A stretch of DNA of 64,000 nt from Chrysemys picta bellii (GCF_011386835.1 NC_088801.1:15858824-15922823); one strand, 5' to 3'. Counted from the first letter of the stretch, positions 33,207 to 47,159 are shown. Numbers and translations: made by a program. The notes: a model not told the origin generated them from the letters alone.

Positions 33207-33753
33207 TAGTGTAGTGTGGTGTAGCCTCACTACAAATCAAAACTGTGCGATTTTGGCATATATATTAGCATTTCTTCTTTTTGATCAGAGTTCTGCCTGC
33301 ACATATTCTTCTCCCCATACAGCAATCAGATCCAGTGTCTCCCGTTCGCTCCATGCTGGAGCTCATTTGTGATTCTGGGGGGACTGCATGGTCACCTGTG
33401 CTGCTGAGCTCGCCACGCTGACCAAACAGGAAATGAAATTCAAAAGTTCCTGGGGATTTTCCTGTGTACCTGGCTTGTGCATCGGAGTTGCAAGTGCTGT
33501 CCAGAGCGGTCCCATTGGAGCACTCTGGGATACCTCCCGGAGTCCAATAACATCAATTTGTGTCCACATACGCCAAATTTGACCCAGCAAATTCGATTTT
33601 AGTGCTACTCCCCTCGCCAGGGAGGAGTACAGAAGTCGATATTAAGAGCCCTTTAGGTCAACGGACTGGGGTTGCTAGTGTAGATGCATTCATTATAAAA
33701 TCGACCTAACGTGGCTAAATTCGACCTAACCCTGTAGTGTAGACCAGGGCTAT

Positions 33754-34560
33754 GATTCCAACAGTGGGAGAATGCTTTAGACAAACAAATCTTAATGTTT
33801 TGATAGTAGGTACTCTTTTAAACCCCTGTGTATAGATGACAGAGTGGATCCCCATGTGTTTAGATGATAATATAGATATATCGATTGTTGATTTCCTGCT
33901 GCTCCTTTTACAAGCACAGAAGGCACTACAATCAGCCAAAACACTGGGTTTCTGATTCACAAGTTTGGGTAATACTCCTCTATTGCCTTCTGTCTCCCAA
34001 CCACATAATATGACTTAGTAGTAGCTGAATGGCTTGTACAACCACTGCTGGGCCTGAGAATTGCATTCTGTTGGCATGTGCGCTCTGCTCCAACCCCAGG
34101 ATTTCATTCTTAGTATGTTGCAACAGAGACAACGCACAACTGCTGATAGCGGGGAGAGGCATGATTGAAAGGTTCTGGGAAGGACGTAAAATCCCTGGCA
34201 CAAATTGGGAGCCCGGGCACATGACCTCGCCCAGGTGTCGACTCCGCATTGCAATGAGTTTCAGCCAATCTCACTCATCTTCTACTTGTACATGTGCCAA
34301 CCTTTCAAGCATTTGTAAAACAGAGAACACAGTTGTTCATACTTTAGTGCAAGCACTTCACTAAAGTACCAAAATTAAAAAGACAACATATGATGGAAGT
34401 TAAAATCTGTTCTCTCATAAGACATCATCTTCCCCACATCAAAATGCTCAGTTGCAGAGGCTTTTCAGCAAGACTCCTAAATTATTATTACTGAGGTTCA
34501 CAGGACTAAATCTACAATCATTTAGGGATAGTTGTTATTACTCTGAAGATGCATTATAGT
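33754..34560. other. Intronic stretch without recognised elements
   Basis: Overlapping frames of 79-111 codons occur on both strands at 33980-34364 without known motifs. No gene called. Confidence 0.4.
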
Positions 34561-34564
34561 GTTG

Positions 34565-35080
34565 GTTTCAAGGGCAGCTGGTTCCCAGCCTGGTCGCTAG
34601 GCAACCTAGCGGACTCAGCTGGGTGCAATGAGCCCCCTCCAAAATGGTTGTGCTTCCTGATTTGCCATGGGAGCCAGCAGTCTGCTGCATGAGCCTTACA
34701 GAAGCAGTACAGCGGCTGCTGGATGTGTACCATGCCTGCAGCTGTGTGCTTACCCTCCTCTCACATCTGCGTCCTGTTCCAAACTGCTTCTTGTCCTTGC
34801 TCCAAGCCCTGCTCCTGTCTTGCAACAGTCTCAGCCTGTATCTGCTCCGTTCTGGTTTCTGATTCCAGAACGTGGCTACGTCCCTAACTCTGACTCCGGC
34901 TTAGGCTTCTGACTCCACTTCTGGCCTTTGGCTTGGCCCCTTAAGCCTGACTCTGCCTTCCCCCTTGAACTGGTGCCAGATTCCTGGATCTACACTTGTG
35001 ATTACCTGAACTGCCACCACAATCACCAGGCAAGTCCTACTCTACCAGCCAGGTAGGCTGCCCCTGGTAAGGCAGTGGGT
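34565..35080 (+). repeat. Possible LTR-retroelement fragment
   Basis: The GC-rich, pyrimidine-biased sequence has repeated 'ctgactc' and 'ctctgac' words, and 'cctggtcgctaggcaaccta' at its left. It resembles pieces of turtle Gypsy-type LTRs or leaders from memory. I found no terminal TG/CA pair or target duplication. The 72-85-codon frames are an effect of base skew. Confidence 0.3.
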
Positions 35081-37983
35081 CCCATAAAAAATGAGGAAGA
35101 CTCTCCAGATGTATCAATAATCTTAATTGAATTAACTTAGGGAGTATGAATTTCAACTCCCCACACTCTACCAGCCTAGACTACAAATACTCAGGCTTTA
35201 TGTAGGTTGAGTGAATTTCCTTCTAAATATTAAAAATAAAGAATAATATATACTTATTTAAAAATTGATGAGTCCCTGTTATTAAAAATGATGGGCTCAA
35301 TTGTGCTTTTAAGGCACCACCCTGCACTGGATGCAGAGTTGTCCTACCCCAGGAGAAGAGTCAGGAGCCAGAATGGCTTCCTTAGGCATAGCTACACACT
35401 ATGGGGAGCTCCCTCTGAGTTCAGGCCTGAAAATGTCTAGACATTGTACCAACCAATCAAAATGAGGAAAGGCATCTTGTTCCTCCACCTCCTCCCACTT
35501 AGGCATGTGTATTAGGTCCAATTATACTCTGGCCCTATATTAGTAACAAGATTATCAATTGTCCTATTCCCCTGTGCTGGGAATAAGGAGCCCACTAACT
35601 CCTGTTTGTGGAATACCAGTTTTACTGGTCGGCACCCATTTGGGAAGACATGGTTGTGGGGTTTGTACTCCCTACCTCTCAACAGGTGGACAGGGAGTAG
35701 GAGGAGAGAGGCAAGGAATAGGCAGTGCCTTGCCTCTCTCCACTCCCAAAACACTAGCCAATACAAAGGGAAATGTAATTTGCTTTGCCAAGAGCCGTAG
35801 CAGCATCAAGGAAGGACGAAGGAGGGATTTTTGACAGCAATGATTCCATTCCTGGGCTGCTACGCCTTGCCCCTTACTATGGACTCAGAGCAATGTCTAA
35901 AAGTTAGTCTGAATTAGTATACACCCACTGATTCCCAAGGTAGTATGAACTCAATATATACACATTAAAAATGCTGTTAGAGCTCTATGAACATAGTAAT
36001 GGTCTGTGTTCATCTCCAGCTGTGAAAGCACAGCTGTGTGCCTGCCAGACTTGCCTTTACAGTCTTCAGGAAGCAAGACATTTCTTATATGGAATATTAC
36101 AAATTGATGGGAAAAGCACAAGTAGCTAATAAATAAGTAATTTACATTTAAATTCTTTACTATATTATCCACTGAAACCAAGAAATCTTTGAAGATAAAT
36201 AAGAAACAACTATTAGATACATTTTAAAAGAAGAAAATAAATTTCAGCTTTCATATTGCCACATAAGATAGAAGGACCCTGATATACACTTTCTATACTC
36301 AAAATTAATTTGCTTTGTACATACACCTCTGGTACAGAGTACCAACAAAGGGTTATTCTTGATATTGGTTATCTAAACACTATCTCCAATTAATTTTCAG
36401 GTTTCTATTACAAGAATTCTAGTGCACTCATTTTTTGCTTGCAAAATAGAGCTGAGGGCTGATAATATAGATGTCTTGGGAATAAGAAAGCAGCTTACAA
36501 TTAATATGTACTAATTATGTTAAATGTTTACACTATATAGCCTCTACCACTATAAACTGGTTTCTTACAATTTCCAACTTAATCAGATTATTCCCATACA
36601 TCATTATAACTACTACTGAACAAAAAGTATGAGCAATAATTACCAAAATGGTAAATATAAAGTACTTCATGTAACTTAAAATAGGAATTCCTTATAACTG
36701 AAGTAATTTTCTGAAACCTGCTCAAAAAATTAAGTGACAGAATCCTAAAGCTCTCTGTGGGCGGGTGTGTGTGGAAATCATACACCTCTAAATAATAAAC
36801 ATTTAAAGTAAGCATAAACAGTCAAAAGGCTTTAAAATACTTCCAAAAAACAGATCCTTTTTGAAGTTCTTGTACTGTCTCACAGATATAACAGTATCCC
36901 TATACTGTCTTTTCAAAATGCTCCACTAACATCAATAGTAATTTAAACAGATGTGACAGATTACTGCAATAACGCATCAATATGAAAAACTTCAAGTAAA
37001 GGTTATTTTAAGAAAATCCTGCTTATAAAACAAAGAAAGCAAGTGAAAAGATAGAACTGCTCTCTAATGTTTTATGAAGCAGATTTTTTTTTTAATTCTG
37101 CATACACTGAAAAATTTACTCTCTCAACAAATGTTTTGCATTTCATGACTTGTGTTTAGGCAGATGAAGAAATCAGGTGTGGGCAGGATGTACAGTGCCA
37201 TTAACCTACGGAATCATGACTACGGTGGTATTTATGTGTGCATTGGGAGTGCAGTATCAGGCTATTGAATAAATGGTTTCAAATGTAACTGTACTATAAG
37301 CAAAAAAAATCTTATTTTATTTTTTGTTATTTAAAAATATGTTTGTATTTTGGAACTGATTTCTGTTTTAAGTTTAATCATTTCACTAACAAGTAGCTTT
37401 AGAGAAAATGTTAACAAATACATTAAAAGCTGAATAAATCAAGAGGACTCCAAATAAATAACAGCATCAAAACACTCAGAGTAAATCACATTAGACAACA
37501 AGTAACCTAGGCACTATAGTTGTAGAAAAATCAGTCCTTTCTGCAGAACTTATGCCATATATCTCTTCAAAGTACTATGCCTTTCATCAAAGACATCTTC
37601 AGCTATAAATACACCCTGCCAAGCTTCCTATCTGCTTGATCAGAAAAAGTCTCCATTACAGCAGTAATGAATGGCGTGGGTTTAGAAGCAGCAATACACA
37701 TTCTTTATATTACACTTTATTCTATGATTACTCATAGTATCATCAGCACTAATGAAAGTGCATTCTGAGTCGACTTTTGTTAGATGGTAGAAAAAATCCT
37801 GATGGTTAGGAGGATTAAAGTAGGGCATATTTTTCATCTGAACAGCAAATAAATAGCCAATATTTCTTATATGGTTATTATGATAGATTTATTTATGCTT
37901 CTACATGATATAGACAGATAATTTATCATAGCATAAGCAGATGTGTCATATGCAGAATTCTCAAGCTCAGAGACCCAACTAAA
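35081..37983. other. Intronic stretch without recognised elements
   Basis: Strongly AT-rich after 35900. No gene, RNA gene or clear repeat seen. Confidence 0.45.
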
Positions 37984-39076
37984 GGTACGTCTACATTACA
38001 TGCCGCCAAAAGGAGTGTGCAGAGTACATAAACTATATACACCCATATCACAGGTATAAACAGCAGTGTAGATGGTGAGGAACTGTTTAGGTGAGTAGAG
38101 TAAAGACACACCTGAATGTTGTGAGTATGTACCCGTCACGGGGTGCTCCACTCACCACTTGTCTGACACCTCCTCCTGATCACTAAGGGGACTAGTGCTT
38201 GAGATCAATGCCCCATTCTGCAGTTTGCACGCCATCGCTCCCTGTCTCTCTCTCTGGTCCGCAGTACCTCTCTTACTCCCAGGAGCCAGAGCTGTCCTCT
38301 TGTGACTCAGCCCTCCAGCCAGGTCACTATAGTGGTTTTGCCTTCCAGGGGGGAGTGCATCAAGGTTCCTGCTCTCCAGCAGTCTCAGGCAGTTTTCTGC
38401 TTCACTGCCTCACAGTGCCACTCCCACAGTGGCTTGCAGGGGAGCCCGGGCCTACCCTCCACTCCGGGTTCTGGCTCGGGGACCCTCAACATAACAGCCA
38501 AGGTTTGTTCCCTGCACCTTGCTGCCTTTTCCTGAGCCACTTCCATACCTCCTGGCCTTCTCCACTCTTGTGGGTTTGCCAGTCTCTTCCCTCCCTCCTT
38601 CCAGGGAGTAAGTTTAGGAAACTCATCTCTGCAACCTCCAAACACTCCTCCCTCTTCCCAGGGAGTGACTGCAGCTTTTCCCAGCTGCTTCTTCTGTTGC
38701 CAGCCTCCTGGCTTTTGTAGAAGCCCCACCTGTCCATCACAGATGAGCTTCTTTCTAATTAGCTGCCTCCAGCCTAAAGCTCCCCTATTTCCAGCCAAAT
38801 TAGCTGATTGACCCCCACCTAACCTAATTCAGCTCTTACAGGGCTAGTGTGGGGAACGCACCCATCACAGTACCCTACATGGCTCTCTGCAGTATTGTCC
38901 CCTGTCTAAATGGCTATTTTTAGAAGTGTAGCATCCTGCTGCTAGTGCATTTCCCTGCCATGTGGAGCTGCTGGAGCCTATTCCCGCTGCCTCCCCACTG
39001 CCAGAGCCTTTCGCTGCGGCAGGCGCTACATATACTCTATGCGCCACTGCAGAGTGTGTGCAGTGTACACATAGCC
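37984..39076. mobile_element. Harbinger-type MITE split by a solo LTR
   Basis: The left end GGTACGTCTACATTACATG and the right end, read inward, AGGCTATGTGTACACTGCA are diverged inverted repeats of the 'gtctacac' type. TAA (left) and TGA (right) flank it. Removing the LTR at 38134-38869 and one GTACC joins the halves to a MITE of about 350 bp. Confidence 0.65.
38134..38869 (-). mobile_element. Solo LTR, 736 bp
   Basis: GTACC occurs on both sides (38129-38133 and 38870-38874) as a 5-bp target duplication. On the minus strand the element starts TGTGATGGGTGC and ends CACCCCGTGACG, the final A of a CA end apparently decayed to G. Within it on minus lies 'ggcttctacaaaagccagg', a position where related LTRs have a TATA box. 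No internal retroviral or Gypsy genes are present, so recombination between two LTRs is the likely origin. The long frames on both strands are not proteins I recognise. Confidence 0.8.
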
Positions 39077-39496
39077 TGAGAGACATTCATCCCCTTTGAC
39101 CATAAAAGAAGAACAGAAGTTGTTGCTGGGCTCCAATTCTGCTGCCTTGTCCGTTGATGAAAAACTGAATGGCCAGGTGGTGAGCCATCACGTCTAGAGG
39201 ACGAGACCATGCCCTACTGGGGTGAAAAAAAATCTAGTCCCTGTTCTACAAATAATTTTTGCCAATCAGGTCATTAAAGGTTAGACTAACATTCCAACCA
39301 ATAGCTTCTTTCCTTTGGTTACTATTTCATTTCATTCCCACCAGATTTGATTCACTCAACTCCAGACCATTTCCAACCAAGCCACAGGTTTCTTGCTAAT
39401 TGGATAACAACAATATAATGGATTCATTTGAAACTTAAATCTCAATTCAGTTGCATGATGAAAAAGCAAGTTCAATCCTCACATAATCAGATAACA

Positions 39497-39565
39497 GTTT
39501 CATAGATATTAAGGACAGAAAAGCCATTATGACATCTAGCCTGACCTCTTACATAACACAACACT
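39497..39565 (-). repeat. CR1 3'-end fragment
   Basis: 'tttcatagatattaaggaca' and 'catctagcctgacctctta' match the reverse complement of the CR1 3' terminus. Only about 70 bp are clear. Confidence 0.6.
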
Positions 39566-40029
39566 AATAAACCAGAAGATTTAAGAAAGAGGAACTTCTT
39601 CTAAAGGGTCAGCAACAAACTAGCCTTATATACACAAGACAAATACCAACCATTGAATATAACTGACAATGGTTCAGGATGTACATATCTCTACATTGCA
39701 GTACCATAAAGGTATTAATAAATTGGATTTAGTTTACAGAAGAGTTGCTAAACTTAGTAGAACTGTTTGAAGAACTGACATAAGGAAGGATTGGATGTGG
39801 GTTAGAGCTAGTCAAAAATGGGAAATGTTTGTGTGTAATCTTCACTCATTTGTAAAGTGTATAGGTTGAATAGAGTAATATATTGGTTGAATAATGATGA
39901 CACAAGAAAAAAATAACAGTTTACAAATGTTTCAAACCCAGAATAGGGGGAAATTTTTAACACAGCCCAAGTGAGCATAATTATGAAAAGAAAGAATAAA
40001 AGTCAGAAAAGGAAAATGTATGCTGGATA

Positions 40030-40185
40030 ACAGAATCTATTTCTTAATGTCATGGTCTATTAGACTGGGGGGAAATCTCCAGGAGGAATTAATAGAAACT
40101 TTATTGGTTGGGTTATTTAAATGTAGATTGAAGAAAGCTTTTTGGAATATGCTAAAGGGAATAATCTTGCATTGCTGGAGAACAG
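40030..40185 (+). repeat. Old CR1-like fragment
   Basis: 'attagactggggggaaatct', 'tatttaaatgtagattgaag' and 'tttggaatatgctaaaggga' follow the 3' UTR region of CR1-type LINEs. It is very diverged. Confidence 0.4.
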
Positions 40186-40751
40186 AACTAGAGTTGAGCA
40201 AATCATATGTAATTAATATATTGTAATGTATTAATTTTGCCCTTTTCCCTGTTCTTTAATGGTCCACACAATGATCTGAAAAATTCTCAGATTAATTTGA
40301 TATGAAATATTATTGATGAATTTCTTCAGCATATAATTTTTCATAGAAAACAAGCTGTCAGAGAAATTCCTGATTTGTGCTATCTTTTTAAGAAGTCACT
40401 TGATATCGTTTCCACTCCCTGATTGAATGACTCCTAGTAAATAGCCAAAATAATGCAAACTGAAAATTGAAACTGGTACAGTCACACATATCATTCAAAA
40501 TTTACATTCAGTCAACATTCAAACATTAGAGATATGGCTATTTAGGGGTATTCCATGCTGGTAAAACTTGAGCACAGCAACATTCACAGAAAGCGAGTAA
40601 GAGTTGCTAATGTAGCTGAACAAATTTTCATTTTCAAAATCAAATGAATACTTACAGAGAAACATTTCACTGTTCCTTCCACTTTCAGATGAGCTGACAA
40701 GTCTTTCCTATCTCACATTCCTATTATTCAATGAGCGGACAGTTTATCTGA

Positions 40752-41035
40752 GGGTATGTCTACACTGCAGCTGGGCACATGCTTCCCAGCACTAGGAGAC
40801 AGATACACACTAGCTCTGCTGGAGCTAGTGTGCTAAAACTAGCGGTGTGGCTGCAGTAGCTTGGGCTAGCTGCTTGAATAGGTACCCTGGGAGTTGGGTG
40901 TGATTATACTGGGATGGCTAGCTTGAGTCACTGCGGCCACACTACTATTTTTGGCATGCTAGCTCCAGCAGAGCAAGCAGATATCTGTCTACCCACAACT
41001 GGAAACACGCTCCTAGCTGCAGTGTAGACATACCC
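40752..41035. mobile_element. MITE with near-perfect terminal inverted repeats (Harbinger-like)
   Basis: The left end GGGTATGTCTACACTGCAGC and the right end GCTGCAGTGTAGACATACCC are exact inverted copies over 20 bp. TGA at 40749-40751 and 41036-41038 is a 3-bp target duplication. Length 284 bp with no coding capacity. The preserved ends suggest a younger insertion than its neighbours. Mobilisation in trans by a Harbinger transposase is inferred. Confidence 0.85.
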
Positions 41036-41038
41036 TGA

Positions 41039-44000
41039 CGTATGTTGTCTTCTTTAAGTGATTTACAGGCCCTGATCTTGTAACATTGACCCACGTGGGA
41101 GTTCAGGAATCACAAAGATGCTGGGTTCTCATGGAGCTCATTACAGAAAAAAGGCCTTAGACATGAATGCGTTAAAATGGTGGCTACAGAAGTCCAGGAT
41201 TCACATGCAAAGTGAAAATAAATGGTATTTTTTCCCTCTTTTTTAATCATACAACAGTCACTTTGACAAAAAATGGTGGTAAATTATAGAAAGTGGTGAA
41301 TTCAATTTACTGGAGCTTGAAAATGAAATTGTGTGTTTCTTGCAGAAGCAATGACACATCAAATGTGGAACTTTTATCACCCAAGTTTCTATAGTATTGC
41401 AGTGACTTTAACCTCATTGTTTTATATGTGCAACATTTTGCATAGTGCTACCCATAATGTCTGCATTGTATTCTGCCTTGAAAAGATACATTCAATCAGC
41501 TTAATATGCTATTTGATATGGCGAGGCAGCCTCCCCATTAAATAAGGCCATTTGGAGGGGTTTAATACATGTCTTTATCACTTGATGTCTAGTTCTTCAT
41601 TGCACACTGTATTTCTTAGCGCACATTACCTCAGTATTGATGTAAACTTGAAACAAAGGCTATAGTAACTTAAATAAAAGGCACACAACATAGTGATTAC
41701 ACTTGTCTTGAGACAGAACACCATACCTAACCTAATTAAGTATGCTTATCTTATGTGGTGACACTTTCTGAGGCATAGTCAACGATACCGTATATAAGGG
41801 TGCATCCCCAGACAGACAAACGTAAATGCTTATGGTTTGGGTTTTAGCTTTGGCATTCTGAAATGCTGAGGACATTACTTTAAACCATTTGGTGATCTAG
41901 AATATTTAGTCAGCCTAGCTGCCTCGTGTGTGAAGTAATTTGCATAATATTGTTCATTATGCATAGTACTAATTTTTCTTTCAGTGGAAAGCAATGTCTT
42001 TTTTATGACATACACAGCAGGGATATAGATACAACTTCATCTTCGGGTTTTTTGTTGTTGTGGTGATTTTTTTTTTTTTTTAGAGACAAGCTTAGCTACA
42101 ATAACAGAAGCAGTGCCATTATAGTGTAGTATTTAAATTCCTGTCTTCATTTTTATAGATGTCCTAAAACAAACCAAATAAAGTGGGTGCCTGATATTTC
42201 CCCCATAATTTCTGGTGTTTTGTGGCTCCTATTGTTATTGATTGGAAGTATGCAGGTACACTGCCTTTAAAAATCACCTCTGAAACCCCCCACAATGGGT
42301 AGATGAGTAACAGACTACAAGGTGGTGGGTGTGGGTAGAAAGGACATGCAGACTCACATCACAGAGACAGACTTTTTAAAATAAAGGGTCTTCATAATTT
42401 TATAGGTCTCCACATAGGTATTTAGGTTTCACAGAAATCAATTTTTATTTTGTTATCATTTTGATGGATAATATAGATGTTTATTTTAAATATATATTTT
42501 TATTTGCGTCTATTTAAATTTTTGCAGTTGAGGGAAATTATGGGGGAGGTCAGACTAAATAATTATTTAATGATAATAAACATTGAGATTCAAAAAGTTA
42601 AAGCTTTATAACCATTAAAACACAAATTGTTAACATCACATGTCTAAATATACAAATTACATATCCTTAAATCAAACTCTAGTAAGTTTGATTCAAATAG
42701 CATTTTTCTTACTTTGCCTCTCTATAAATTCTGTTTATTATTGATGGAAATATTTTTTCCGTCAGTTTCTGTGCATACAGAGAAATTGATGTCCACCATT
42801 ATTTACTGATGAAAATTGAATCCTTCCAAGTTCCCAAAGGGACTCATGTTTTCCAAAAAGTTTGTCAAAAAATTGACTCAATCAACAAATATCTGTATTT
42901 GACCAGCTCCTAATGTCTCTAGGACTACTAAAGGGAGCATATTACTACCAGTCCTTGCCACAGCTTCAGAATAGATATAGCATGGACTCCCTGCTGCTCT
43001 GCCCTGATGCCTGCATATGGCCTACCCTATCCACACACACACTTCTCTTTGCTCATAAGTGCTGCCAGGAGTGCTAGCAGTCCTCCCAGCCCCTCTGCAT
43101 TCAAGGATCACAAACAAGAAAGCACAGGGAAATGAAAGGTACATTGCTATAGTTTATCTGTGCTGGAGTAGCCATAATTTTGTCCATAATTTCCCATACA
43201 AGCAGAGTCGTTTCATGAAGAAAAAAGGTTCATTTTGGTTGGAAAAAGTATGATAAGGGGGCTGGTAAAATAAAACCTTAGATAATAAAGTCTAAAACTA
43301 TTTGTCATACGACAAATACAATGGAATTGTGTATGTCCTGGATTTATTCTTTATAGTGCATGCAAATTTGCATCAGAGACAGCTGTAATATTAAGGGGCA
43401 GGCAAATCCTGACCCCCTAATCTGGAGCCACAGTAGGCCCTCTGACAGACTATCCAGTGCAGTTCTGCTATATAAGGCTGGGGGAGTAGGATTTTGGAGG
43501 TTCTGAGAATGGATCATTTACCATAAAATACAAATGGATTAGCACCCTTTCTGGGAAAACCATCTGAATGCCAGGGTTTTTACAAGGAAATCCAAAGGCC
43601 AGCAACGTCCTGTAATCACATCTGCTGGTTTGAATTTCTTTCAGAGGGTGACCTATTCTAGAATCAGACTACCTTTAAGTAGACTGAAGTGTTTTCTCAA
43701 CATGCCTCTTCCAAACAACTACTGTGGTTCTACAAGCTGTCCCTTTTAAATGGATCACTGGCAACTGTCAGGGTCACTGTGATCTATCCCATTGCTAGCT
43801 CTCATAGTAAATGGTACTTGTAATTCTTCTTTTAAAAAATACTGCAAATGGAGAGTTTTTGATGTTTCTAGTGCAGCGCATCTGTTGATTGTCTTTCCTT
43901 TCTCCTCAAGAAAAGTCTATATTACATGCAGGAGGTCCAGTTGCATGACTCTTATTTTGCCTTTTATTTTATTTTGTTCTAGGCTTCCTTAGCTCACTCT

Positions 44001-44196
44001 TACACAGGGGGATGAGGGTGGGGTTATACATATAGATATCTATCTATATGGCAACATCCTCATTTGGATCTTCTTTGACAGCCAAACCTTTTCGAGCATG
44101 ATCTTGCCCTCACTGATAGATATAAGCATGTAGCCACATCGTTTCTAAAAATAGATATTGCCTATGTCTACCCAAGTACAGTGTTCAAAATGCAAA
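41039..44196. other. Intronic stretch without recognised elements
   Basis: AT-rich, with a T run near 42067-42080 and a CA run near 43034. No gene seen. Confidence 0.45.
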
Positions 44197-44403
44197 GGCC
44201 CAGATTTTTAAAGGTATTTTGGCTGGTTTAGGAGCCTAAATCATTTTCAAAGGCATTTAGGAGCCAACATGTCATTGACTGTCAAATTGGATTTTGGCTC
44301 CAAAGTGCATAAATCCCTTTTGGAAATGAGATTTACTCCGAAATCAGTTAGGCATTGCCACACACAGAGTAGCAATGCCTAAGTACCTTTAAAAATCTGG
44401 GCC
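44197..44403. mobile_element. Short MITE with 20-bp terminal inverted repeats
   Basis: The left end GGCCCAGATTTTTAAAGGTA recurs exactly, inverted, at the right end. AAA flanks both sides, which may be a short target duplication. The 207-bp body has sub-terminal 'aggagcctaaat' motifs like other turtle fold-back elements. Superfamily not assigned. Confidence 0.75.
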
Positions 44404-47159
44404 AAAGTGCCTGATACAATGTTTCCAGTGACTTCAACAGGCTTTGACTCTGGCCCACAGACATGAGGAAGGAAAGGCCAAAACCTTAATAATGGCTTAA
44501 TCCTACACACAGAACACTCCCAAGGGGAACACTTTCTTTACAGGAACAGTTATATTGACTTCAACGGCATTCCATCCAGCAGTAAGTGCTTGTAGCAGAG
44601 AGGGTTGCCAATGTCAGTTGGATGAATTCCGGCAGGTTTCATCACATGACATTATCTTTACTTAAAGATTAGTCTTTAATTCCTGGAGACTCCAGGACGA
44701 TCCTGGAGGGTTGGCAACCCGGAGTCCTAAATGGCTTAATGATTTCCATACAATTCCTATATCAATATAATTTTCAAACTTTGTAGCTGGCAAGGATTTA
44801 TGTAGATTATTACAGCTCGTGTTAGAACCGTACCAACCAACCAGCAGCATGTCCAGACATTTTAACAGCATGAATATTCACACTCCTTCAGTCCATCATT
44901 TTAATATATTACTTTCTCTGACTGCCAGAGAGCATTACACTACAGCATGTTTTGGTTTTATCTTAAGAAAGTATCAGCAAGGCTCAGAACCCACATGCAG
45001 CTCTATTTTATATGAGTAGTCCCATTGTCTTCAAAACATTAACAGTTGCAGAGGTGGGCCCTACCAGCTCCTATTAAAGTCAATGGAAACACTCCCATTA
45101 AATTCACTGGAAACTGGATCAGGCCCACGTTTCCTCACAAAGCAGAGAGACAGAGAGTGGCTCTGAAGACTTCATTGAGAAAGAAATAGGATGCAATAAA
45201 TGCTGAAGAATGATTATCCATAGAAAGTGAAATGTGCTATTGGACCATAGAGCTATTTGGAGTAAATATTGGAACGGAAAGTAGAAAAAGATTATATGCA
45301 AACAAGGACATGGAATACTTGTTATGGTCGGTTTAATAGAAATCTTATATGACTGATTTTACCAGTCAAGAAAACATGAGAGGAATGCATAGTTGAAAAA
45401 GATCTGATCCTGAGAAGCGCTGAGCACTTCTTTGGGAAAGCTGACTGCCTTGCTACCAGAAATTAAGGTACTACGCCTATTAGAACACACAAAAAAGGAG
45501 CTAAGGATGTGATCTCACAAGAACTGTGTGGCAGGCCATTTTTTAAAGTTCATCCTTACTCTTAATAAAAACAAATGGGGCACTGGAGTGAGCAAAATGA
45601 AAACTGTGGCTGCTATTGATTGCAATTTGCCTGAAATAAAAGAAAAAATAATGATGTCACCTGTCTGTAAGTAGAATCAAATGCTCTTCCCACCCTGCAT
45701 GTTATAAAATGCTATTCACTAATCTCTGAAGACAGAATGAAGACTTATGTTAAATTAAGATCCATGCATAATTCACAAGGTCTAGAGTTTCCTCTATTTG
45801 CAGCAGAGTTTTTCAAACCAGGTTTATTTCTCCAGGTAAATAATTTATGTTACTTTTGTTTCTAGGAATAATGTGCTCACTCTCCAGAGAAATGCTGGCT
45901 GCACTTAGGGCACATGTGCACCTTCCTGAGAATTCAAACCAAGCTGTCCAAAATGTGGTCACTTATTTGATCACACTGCCAGAAATGAGCATTACAGTTT
46001 GTTTGGGTTTTTTTTTTTTTAGTGGATTGTTTTTGTGTTTTATCAGGAGCCATTCAAAATCCTAGAGATGAATAAACAATTCAGACAAAGATGTGCTGAT
46101 TTGCTTTAGCTATAAAATATGAAAATAACTATAAATATGCAAAAGTAAAGCAGGCCTCTGCATGAGATACACCAGCCCCGTAACTGATAGATTAGATCTT
46201 TGGACAAACAGAATGCAATAACAATTGAACTACCAACATTTGCAGCTGGGGTCCTGTTGTCTGGAGGAAGTGTGTTAAGTCAATGCAGCTGGTGTTTGCG
46301 CTAAGGAACAATCCCTAACATATGCATTTCCTTTTTATTATCCCACTCTGGGGATACCCTGTTTTTCTTATCTGCTCCAAGACTGGAGTCCCTGTATGCC
46401 ATTATGTGTAACCATCTCACACGGGGTGGGGGAAATAACTTTTCATGAGGTCCTGTAGCTCTAACTTTGAGATGACAATACAGGAATGATCCTTCATTGC
46501 ATACCAGTAGTGTCCTATCTGTATAAAGGGAGTAAATACAGACTGGCAGCTTAATAGCTATTAAGACAGGATGCTTTTTAGGGTATCATAAAGTTTGAGA
46601 GATTTAAAAACATGGATTTTTAAGAAAAATTATCCTGCCCAGGTGAATAATGAGGTTGGAATATCAGACAAATGGGGAAGAGGAGAAATCCTTTTCCTAA
46701 ATCATCTAAGTTATCTCAAAAGATACAGGAGGTCCCACCACTTCCTTCAAACATAATAACCTTGCTGAAGAATGTATTCATCTCATCTTAAGCAAAGCGC
46801 TGAAGGAATGATTTATAATATGTGTCCCCTTCGTACCCAACTTTCTTCTGCAATTTCTACAAGAACAAGAGAAGACCTGAAACATAAGGTAGGGCTGAGC
46901 TATCATACACAGAAGGTGAGACAAATGCCCCGAAAATACTAGCCTCATGCAGATGCTCTGACATGAAACAGGAGGGTCCATGCTCAATCCTGCTGTTTGT
47001 TTCCATATACGTGCTACAGCTGGTCAATATGGCTACTCCCCATTTTTTATTACTACCTAGCAGTCTCAGGTCATGAGTCTAGCATGCATATCCCACTACG
47101 CAGTATTATTGGTTAGGTTTCCAGAGCTACAGCCCTCCTTCATAACACAGCAAAGAGTA
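44404..47159. other. Intronic stretch, one palindromic relic
   Basis: At about 45005-45125 'gagtagtcccattgtcttc' and 'cactcccattaaattcactg' belong to the palindromic 'cccattgacttcaatggg' type. No gene seen. Confidence 0.4.

Larger units (their letters stand above)
31047..33750 (+). mobile_element. PIF/Harbinger transposon, nearly full length, inactive
   Basis: The left end is TGGTATGTCTACACTACGAA and the right end, read inward on the other strand, GCCCTGGTCTACACTACAGG; inside both ends 'ttaggtcga' recurs. A TAT triplet at 31044-31046 and 33751-33753 fits a 3-bp target duplication. The element carries a transposase gene on plus, broken by stops, a frameshift and a 205-bp insertion. The Myb-like accessory gene expected further right is absent, and the sequence runs into the conserved right end at 33370. 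Confidence 0.85.

Noticed and set aside
38199..38798. Frames of 173 codons on plus and 137 on minus.
   Set aside because: They lie inside the solo LTR bounded by GTACC duplications, and neither resembles a protein I know.
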